In this document: positions 59,593 through 64,000 of the stretch, in pieces
How positions within the stretch are numbered: the stretch's first letter is position 1
How the letters are laid out: each line of letters opens with the position of its first letter
The notes under the pieces: model-generated
Told to the model about the DNA's origin: nothing
Database searches by the model: none
The model's input: only the letters and a program-made list of their open reading frames with translations
From: Betaproteobacteria bacterium HGW-Betaproteobacteria-3
GTDB lineage: Bacteria; Pseudomonadota; Gammaproteobacteria; Burkholderiales; Burkholderiaceae_C
Reading direction: 5' to 3'
Assembly (NCBI GenBank): GCA_002842205.1
Contig: PHCI01000014.1
Location: forward strand, 27,836 to 91,835
DNA: 64,000 nucleotides
Made by a program: the position numbers and the translations under genes

Positions 59593-61113
59593 ATGACCGA
59601 ACCGCTGCTGATCGCCAGGAACGCCGACACCGAATGCCATCTGTTGCCCGCGCTGGCCAACCGCCACGGCCTGATCACCGGCGCGACCGGCACCGGCAAG
59701 ACCGTCACGCTGCAAACGCTGGCCGAAAACTTCTCCAATATTGGCGTGCCGGTGTTCATGGCCGACATCAAGGGCGACCTCACCGGCATCAGCCAGACCG
59801 GCACGATCAGTGACAAGCTTGCGGGCATCCTGAAAGAGCGCGGCATCGACGCACCCGCGCCCCAGGCCTGCCCGGTCACGCTGTGGGACGTGTTTGGCGA
59901 GCAGGGCCACCCGGTGCGCGCCACCGTGTCGGACATGGGCCCGTTGCTGCTGGGGCGCATGCTCAACCTCAACGAGACCCAGACCGGCGTGATGAACCTG
60001 GTGTTCAAGATCGCCGACGACAACGGCCTGCTGCTGCTCGACCTGAAAGACCTGCGCGCCATGCTGCAGCATGTGGGCGACAACGCCAGCCAGTTCACCA
60101 CGCAATACGGCAATGTGAGCGCGGCCAGCGTGGGTGCGATCCAGCGCGGGCTGCTGCAGATCGAAACCCAGGGCGGCGCGAAGTTTTTTGGCGAGCCCAT
60201 GCTGAACATCAGCGACTTCATCCAGACCGACGGCGACGGCCGCGGCATGGTCAATATCCTGGCTGCCGACCAACTGATGAACTCGCCGCGCCTCTACGCC
60301 ACCTTCCTGCTGTGGATGCTGTCCGAGCTGTTCGAGCAGTTGCCCGAGATCGGCGACCCTGAAAAACCCAAACTGGTGTTCTTCTTCGACGAAGCCCACC
60401 TGCTGTTCAACGAGGCCCCCAAGGTGCTGGTCGAGCGCATCGAGCTGGTGGTGCGGCTGGTGCGCTCCAAGGGTGTGGGCGTGTATTTCGTGACGCAAAA
60501 CCCCTTGGACATTCCCGATTCGGTGCTGGCCCAGCTGGGCAACCGGGTGCAGCACGCGCTGCGCGCCTACACGCCACGCGACCAGAAGGCCGTCAAGGCC
60601 ACGGCGCAGACCATGCGGCAAAAACCCGGCCTGGACATCGAGACGGCGATCACCGAGCTGGCCGTGGGCGAGGCGCTGGTGAGCCTGCTCGACGCCAAGG
60701 GCCGGCCCAGCGTGACGGAGCGGGTGTTCGTGCTGCCACCGGGCAGCCAGCTGGGCCCGATCAGCGCCGCCCAGCGGCAGGCGCTGCTGCAGGGCTCGCT
60801 GGTGGCCGGGGTGTATGAAAAGGCGCTGGACCGCGAATCGGCCTTTGAAATCCTCCAGGCCCGCACCGCGGCCGTGCCCGCGCCGCCATCGGGCGCGGCA
60901 AAAACCGGCGCTGCCCCTGGCGCAGATGGCGGCGGCGGTGGCGTGCTCGGTGGGCTGGGCGACGCGGTGTTCGGCTCGACCGGCCCCCGTGGTGGCCGCC
61001 ACGAAGGCCTGGCCGAGTCGATGATGAAATCGGCGGTGCGCACCATGGGCTCCACCGTGGGGCGTGAAATCATCCGCGGCGTGCTGGGCGGCATTTTCGG
61101 CAAGCGGCGCTGA
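59593..61113 (+). CDS. DUF853 / HerA-like ATPase (YjgR type)
   Basis: 506 residues. Walker [19 protein letters not shown] (near residue 31), Walker [13 protein letters not shown] (near 260), [20 protein letters not shown] (sensor/arginine region) and a C-terminal Gly-rich linker ([15 protein letters not shown]) before a small basic domain ending GIFGKRR. The E. coli homologue YjgR is uncharacterised; related HerA ATPases pump DNA and take part in repair or defence. No nuclease partner is adjacent, so this is more likely the solitary housekeeping form. Confidence 0.88.
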   Translation: MTEPLLIARNADTECHLLPALANRHGLITGATGTGKTVTLQTLAENFSNIGVPVFMADIKGDLTGISQTGTISDKLAGILKERGIDAPAPQACPVTLWDVFGEQGHPVRATVSDMGPLLLGRMLNLNETQTGVMNLVFKIADDNGLLLLDLKDLRAMLQHVGDNASQFTTQYGNVSAASVGAIQRGLLQIETQGGAKFFGEPMLNISDFIQTDGDGRGMVNILAADQLMNSPRLYATFLLWMLSELFEQLPEIGDPEKPKLVFFFDEAHLLFNEAPKVLVERIELVVRLVRSKGVGVYFVTQNPLDIPDSVLAQLGNRVQHALRAYTPRDQKAVKATAQTMRQKPGLDIETAITELAVGEALVSLLDAKGRPSVTERVFVLPPGSQLGPISAAQRQALLQGSLVAGVYEKALDRESAFEILQARTAAVPAPPSGAAKTGAAPGADGGGGGVLGGLGDAVFGSTGPRGGRHEGLAESMMKSAVRTMGSTVGREIIRGVLGGIFGKRR

Positions 61114-61255
61114 CCTCCGGGCCGCCCCCGATTGCCCGCGCGGGGCGGGTCGTAGCACAATGGTGCGGCCGCTGGCACAGCGTTTGCGTGTACCGGCGGC
61201 CAGTCCCTTCGGGGAAAACATTTCACCGCCCAAAGAAGAAGGCCCGCCCAACCCC

Positions 61256-61897
61256 ATGACCGCGACCCCCGCCCAAGTCCACCTGCTGGACCACCCGCTG
61301 GTGCAGCACAAGCTCACCCTGATGCGCCGCAAGGACGCCAGCACCAACAGCTTTCGCCGCCTCCTCAACGAGCTGGCCATGCTCATGACCTACGAGGTCA
61401 CGCGTGACATGGCGCTGCAGGACATCGAGATCGAAACCCCCCTGGAGACCATGACGGCCAAGGTCATCGACGGCAAGAAGCTGGTGTTTGTCTCCATCCT
61501 GCGCGCCGGCACCGGCATCCTGGACGGCATGCTCAGCGTGGTGCCCGGCGCCCGTGTCGGCCACATCGGGCTGTACCGCGACCCGCAAACGCTCAAGCCG
61601 GTCCAGTATTACTTCAAGATGCCCTCGGAGATTGAAGAGCGCGACGTGATCGTGGTCGACCCGATGCTGGCCACCGGCAACTCGGCCATCGCCGCGGTAG
61701 AGAAAGTGAAGGCGCTGGGCCCCAAATCGGTCAAGTTCCTGTGCCTGCTGACCTGCCCAGAAGGCATCGCCGCCATGCAAAAGGCCCACCCCGACGTGCC
61801 GATCTACACCGCGGCCATCGACCGGCAGCTCAACGACCACGGCTACATCCTGCCCGGGCTGGGCGATGCCGGCGACCGCATTTTTGGAACAAAATAG
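61256..61897 (+). CDS. upp: Uracil phosphoribosyltransferase
   Basis: A 213-residue pyrimidine-salvage enzyme. [17 protein letters not shown] at the start, [20 protein letters not shown], the PRPP site [14 protein letters not shown] and the uracil-binding end [17 protein letters not shown]. The start at ATG 61256 gives the usual length. The stop codon TAG is the first part of a dispersed repeat that runs on downstream, so the insertion lies exactly at the gene end. Confidence 0.97.
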   Translation: MTATPAQVHLLDHPLVQHKLTLMRRKDASTNSFRRLLNELAMLMTYEVTRDMALQDIEIETPLETMTAKVIDGKKLVFVSILRAGTGILDGMLSVVPGARVGHIGLYRDPQTLKPVQYYFKMPSEIEERDVIVVDPMLATGNSAIAAVEKVKALGPKSVKFLCLLTCPEGIAAMQKAHPDVPIYTAAIDRQLNDHGYILPGLGDAGDRIFGTK

Positions 61898-61947
61898 GCC
61901 TTTAGCCCCCGTCTATTGGTCATAGTTTGCTCCATTAATAATAGTAA
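61889..61947 (-). repeat. Dispersed ACGGGGGCT repeat at the end of upp
   Basis: On the minus strand it runs ACTATTATTAATGGAGC, then AAACTATGACCAATAG, then ACGGGGGCTAAAGGCC and TATTTTG. It is close to the consensus and probably young. It begins inside the last codons of upp and ends 26 bp before the BMP-protein start, so it forms most of that leader. Confidence 0.85.
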
Positions 61948-61973
61948 CCAACCACTGCCAAGAAGGAGAAGAA

Positions 61974-62966
61974 ATGTCCGCCATCCACCGTCGTCACCTC
62001 ATCGCGCTGGCCGCTGCGCTGGCCAGCGCCCTGCCCGGCTTCGCGTTCGCGCAGGCCAAGCTCAAGGTCGCTGCCATCTACACCGTGCCGTTCGAGCAGC
62101 AATGGGTCAGCCGCATCCACCAGGCGCTCAAGGCCGCCGAAGCGCGCGGGGAAATCGAATACAAGGCCAGCGAAAACGTGACCAACGCCGACTACGAGCG
62201 CGTCATGCGCGAATACGCCACCGGCGGCAATCAGCTGATCGTGGGCGAAGCCTTTGCCGTGGAAGCCGCCGCCCGCAAGGTGGCCAAGGACTTCCCCAAG
62301 ACCTCGTTCCTGCTGGGCTCGTCGGGCAAGCCGCAGGCGCCCAATTTCAGCGTGTTCGACAACTACATCCAGGAACCGGCCTACCTGAGCGGCATGATCG
62401 CCGGCGGCGTGACCAAGACCCACAAGATCGGCATGGTCGGCGGCTTTCCCATCCCCGAAGTCAACCGCCTGATGCACGCCTTCATGGCCGGCGCCAAAGA
62501 GACCAACCCCAAGGTCGAGTTCACCGTGAGCTTCATCAACAGCTGGTTTGATCCGCCCAAGGCCAAGGAAGCCGCCTTCGCCATGATCGACAAGGGCGCC
62601 GACGTGCTGTACGCCGAGCGCTTTGGCGTGAGCGACGCGGCCAGGGAAAAAGGCAAGCTCGCCATTGGCAACGTGATCAACACCCAGGCGCAATACCCCG
62701 ACACCGTGGTCGCCTCGGCCCTGTGGCACATGGAGCCGTCGATCGACCGCGCCATCAAGCTGGTGAAGGACGGCAAGTTCGCCGCCGAAGACTACGGCCC
62801 GTATTCGATGATGAAGCACAAGGGGTCGGAGCTGGCCCCGCTGGGCACCTTCGCCAACAAAGTGCCCGCCGACATCGTGGCCAAGGTCAAGGCGAAGCAG
62901 GACGCCATCCTGGCCGGCAAGTTCACCGTGAAGGTGGACGACAGCCAGCCCAAATCGGGCAAGTAG
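61974..62966 (+). CDS. BMP family ABC transporter substrate-binding protein
   Basis: 330 residues. A signal peptide (RRHLIALAAALASALPGFA, cleavage near AQA at residue 27) is followed by a BMP/PnrA-like fold: VAAIYTVPFEQQWVSRIH, QLIVGEAFAVEAAARKVA, EPAYLSGMIAGGVTK and GADVLYAERFGVSDAA. Such proteins bind purine nucleosides or related heterocycles. It is followed by a nucleoside-type ABC ATPase and lies after upp, which supports uptake of nucleobases or nucleosides. AGAAGGAGAAGAA is a strong ribosome site. Confidence 0.92.
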   Translation: MSAIHRRHLIALAAALASALPGFAFAQAKLKVAAIYTVPFEQQWVSRIHQALKAAEARGEIEYKASENVTNADYERVMREYATGGNQLIVGEAFAVEAAARKVAKDFPKTSFLLGSSGKPQAPNFSVFDNYIQEPAYLSGMIAGGVTKTHKIGMVGGFPIPEVNRLMHAFMAGAKETNPKVEFTVSFINSWFDPPKAKEAAFAMIDKGADVLYAERFGVSDAAREKGKLAIGNVINTQAQYPDTVVASALWHMEPSIDRAIKLVKDGKFAAEDYGPYSMMKHKGSELAPLGTFANKVPADIVAKVKAKQDAILAGKFTVKVDDSQPKSGK

Positions 62967-62986
62967 CGGCCACCGGGCAGGCGGCC

Positions 62987-63057
62987 TGGCACCCCAAGGG
63001 CGGCGTGCGGCCGCCTCAAGGGGGTGCCGCCCGCGGCCCGGCGAAGCCGGTTCCGTG
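62987..63057. repeat. GC-rich dispersed repeat between the BMP protein and its ATPase
   Basis: Contains GGCCGCCTCAAGGGGGTGCC, then GCGGCCCGGCGAAGCCGG, an arrangement of the same family as the segments at 14107 and 58714 (a C-run/G-run inverted pair followed by CGGCCCGGCG). It lies in the 151-bp gap within an ABC transporter operon and could stabilise the upstream mRNA end. Confidence 0.55.
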
Positions 63058-63117
63058 ACGGCCCACGAACTTCGCGGCTGGCCTTGCCAGCGCCCTCTTT
63101 CAATCACCGGTTTCCTC

Positions 63118-64000
63118 ATGGGTTCACCTGCACCCCAACCCGTTCTTCAGCTGCGTGGCATCACCAAGCGGTTTGGGCCGCTGGTGGCCAACGACGCCAT
63201 TTCGCTCACGCTGGCGCGCGGCGAGGTGCTGGCGCTGCTGGGCGAAAACGGTGCGGGCAAATCCACGCTGATGTCCATCCTGTTCGGCCACTACCGGGCC
63301 GACGCAGGCCAGATTGAAGTGTTCGGCCAGCCGCTGGCACCGGGCAACCCGCGCGCCGCGCTGGCCGCGGGCGTGGGCATGGTGCACCAGCATTTCACGC
63401 TGGCCGACAACCTGACGGTGCTCGACAACGTGATGCTGGGCAGCGAGCCGCTGTGGCAGCCGTTCACCCGCCGCGCGGCGGCGCGTGCCCGGCTGCTGGC
63501 CGTGGCGCAGCGTTTTGGCCTGCCGGTGGCGCCTGACGCGCTGGTGGCCACGCTGTCGGTGGGCGAGCGCCAGCGCGTGGAGATCCTCAAGGCACTGTTT
63601 CGCGGCGCCCGCATTCTGATCCTGGACGAACCCACGGCCGTGCTCACGCCGCAGGAAAGCGAGGCGCTGTTTGACACCCTGGCGCAGATGGTGGCGCAGG
63701 GCCTGTCCATCCTCTTCATCAGCCACAAGCTGGGCGAGGTGCTGCGGGTGTCGCACCGCATTGCCGTGCTGCGCGCCGGGCGGCTGGTGGCCGAGGTGCC
63801 CGCCGCGGGCACCAGCCAGGCGCAACTGGCCAACGCCATGGTGGGCCATGCGGTGCAGGCGCCGGTGCGCCATCCGGCGCAGGGCCTGGCGCCCGCGGCA
63901 ACGCCCGTGTGCGTGCTGGACGGCGTGCACACCGGCGGCAGCGCGCGCGCTGCGCTGCGCGGCGTGTCGCTCACGCTGCGCGCGGGCGAGATCGTGGCGG
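63118..64000 (+). CDS. ABC transporter ATP-binding protein (nucleoside/simple sugar type), 3' end outside window
   Basis: 294 codons are visible of a protein that in this family is about 500-530 residues with two ABC domains. First domain: Walker A LLGENGAGKSTL, Q-loop GMVHQHFTLADNLTV, signature LSVGERQRVEILKALF, Walker B ILILDEPTAVLTP and switch SHKLGEV. The start of the second domain follows (AALRGVSLTLRAGEIVA). It is the RbsA/MglA/NupO-like ATPase that partners with BMP-type binding proteins; the permeases should lie beyond the window. Confidence 0.92.
   Translation, partial: MGSPAPQPVLQLRGITKRFGPLVANDAISLTLARGEVLALLGENGAGKSTLMSILFGHYRADAGQIEVFGQPLAPGNPRAALAAGVGMVHQHFTLADNLTVLDNVMLGSEPLWQPFTRRAAARARLLAVAQRFGLPVAPDALVATLSVGERQRVEILKALFRGARILILDEPTAVLTPQESEALFDTLAQMVAQGLSILFISHKLGEVLRVSHRIAVLRAGRLVAEVPAAGTSQAQLANAMVGHAVQAPVRHPAQGLAPAATPVCVLDGVHTGGSARAALRGVSLTLRAGEIVA

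Noticed and set aside
59593..61113. HerA-type ATPase as part of an anti-phage system
   Set aside because: No nuclease, Sir2 or other defence partner is adjacent; the sequence fits the common solitary DUF853/YjgR type.

Overview
The window is high-GC DNA from a betaproteobacterium, most likely Comamonadaceae (Burkholderiales; a Hydrogenophaga, Polaromonas, Rhodoferax or Acidovorax relative). The grounds are the fused PurL, the smc-zipA-ligA and dapC-dapD-pilU-dapE-prmB gene orders, the protein sequences themselves, and short dispersed repeats of a kind I associate with that family. This assignment is inference; no 16S rRNA gene is present. Most of the window is core chromosome with tightly packed, often overlapping operons.

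Layout. 1-1484: 5' part of an acyl-CoA ligase (-). 1620-5318: selO, msrB, yciB, bolA-like and a periplasmic parvulin (+). 5433-6203: DUF1624 membrane protein (-). 6299-10483: a universal stress protein, a cation/Ca2+ exchanger and a SERCA-like P-type ATPase (+), followed by DUF808 and an unknown membrane protein (-). 11892-16052: purL (-). 16233-19734: map and glnD (+). 19741-19976: a carbamate-kinase remnant. 19980-26326: a five-gene sugar operon (-) headed by a phosphatase-glycosyltransferase fusion of the glucosylglycerol-phosphate synthase type, then PfkB kinase, GH4 glycosidase, PIG-L deacetylase and SIS isomerase/deaminase. 26704-34489: def, a small lipoprotein, ligA, zipA, smc (-). 34643-35722: an AlkB-type hydroxylase (-). 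35757-38098: an accessory insertion (truncated dapC copy, IS256-family remnant, unknown membrane protein, mqsRA toxin-antitoxin). 38118-46095: dapC, dapD, pilU, dapE, prmB, ABC-F ATPase and a DUF697-like protein (+). 46122-49715: tolB, pal, cpoB, tcdA and tRNA-Lys(UUU), all on (-). 49999-51801: msbA (+). 51813-59524: yebC, purD, acyltransferase, hemF, nadD, rsfS, rlmH, maf, rng (-). 59593-64000: a DUF853 ATPase, upp, and a BMP-type ABC transporter (binding protein and partial ATPase) (+).

The most unusual property is a dispersed repeat of about 55-62 bp, built on a core close to ACGGGGGCTAAAGGCC. I find eleven copies, eight of them inside protein genes (selO, the DUF1624 gene, purL, ligA, alkB, dapE, the ABC-F gene, nadD), in both orientations and without breaking the reading frame. 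Two further repeat families also sit inside genes: a GC-rich one flanked by 23-bp direct repeats in purL, and a palindromic one in ligA. The result is host proteins carrying short repeat-encoded peptides, comparable in principle to the palindromic elements of Rickettsia.

Second, the region before dapC holds a 101-bp duplication of the dapC start (98/101 identical, all three differences synonymous) bracketing the accessory island. That suggests the island arrived together with a relative's dapC end. Third, the glycosyltransferase operon at 20-26 kb combines enzyme families I cannot place in a single described pathway.
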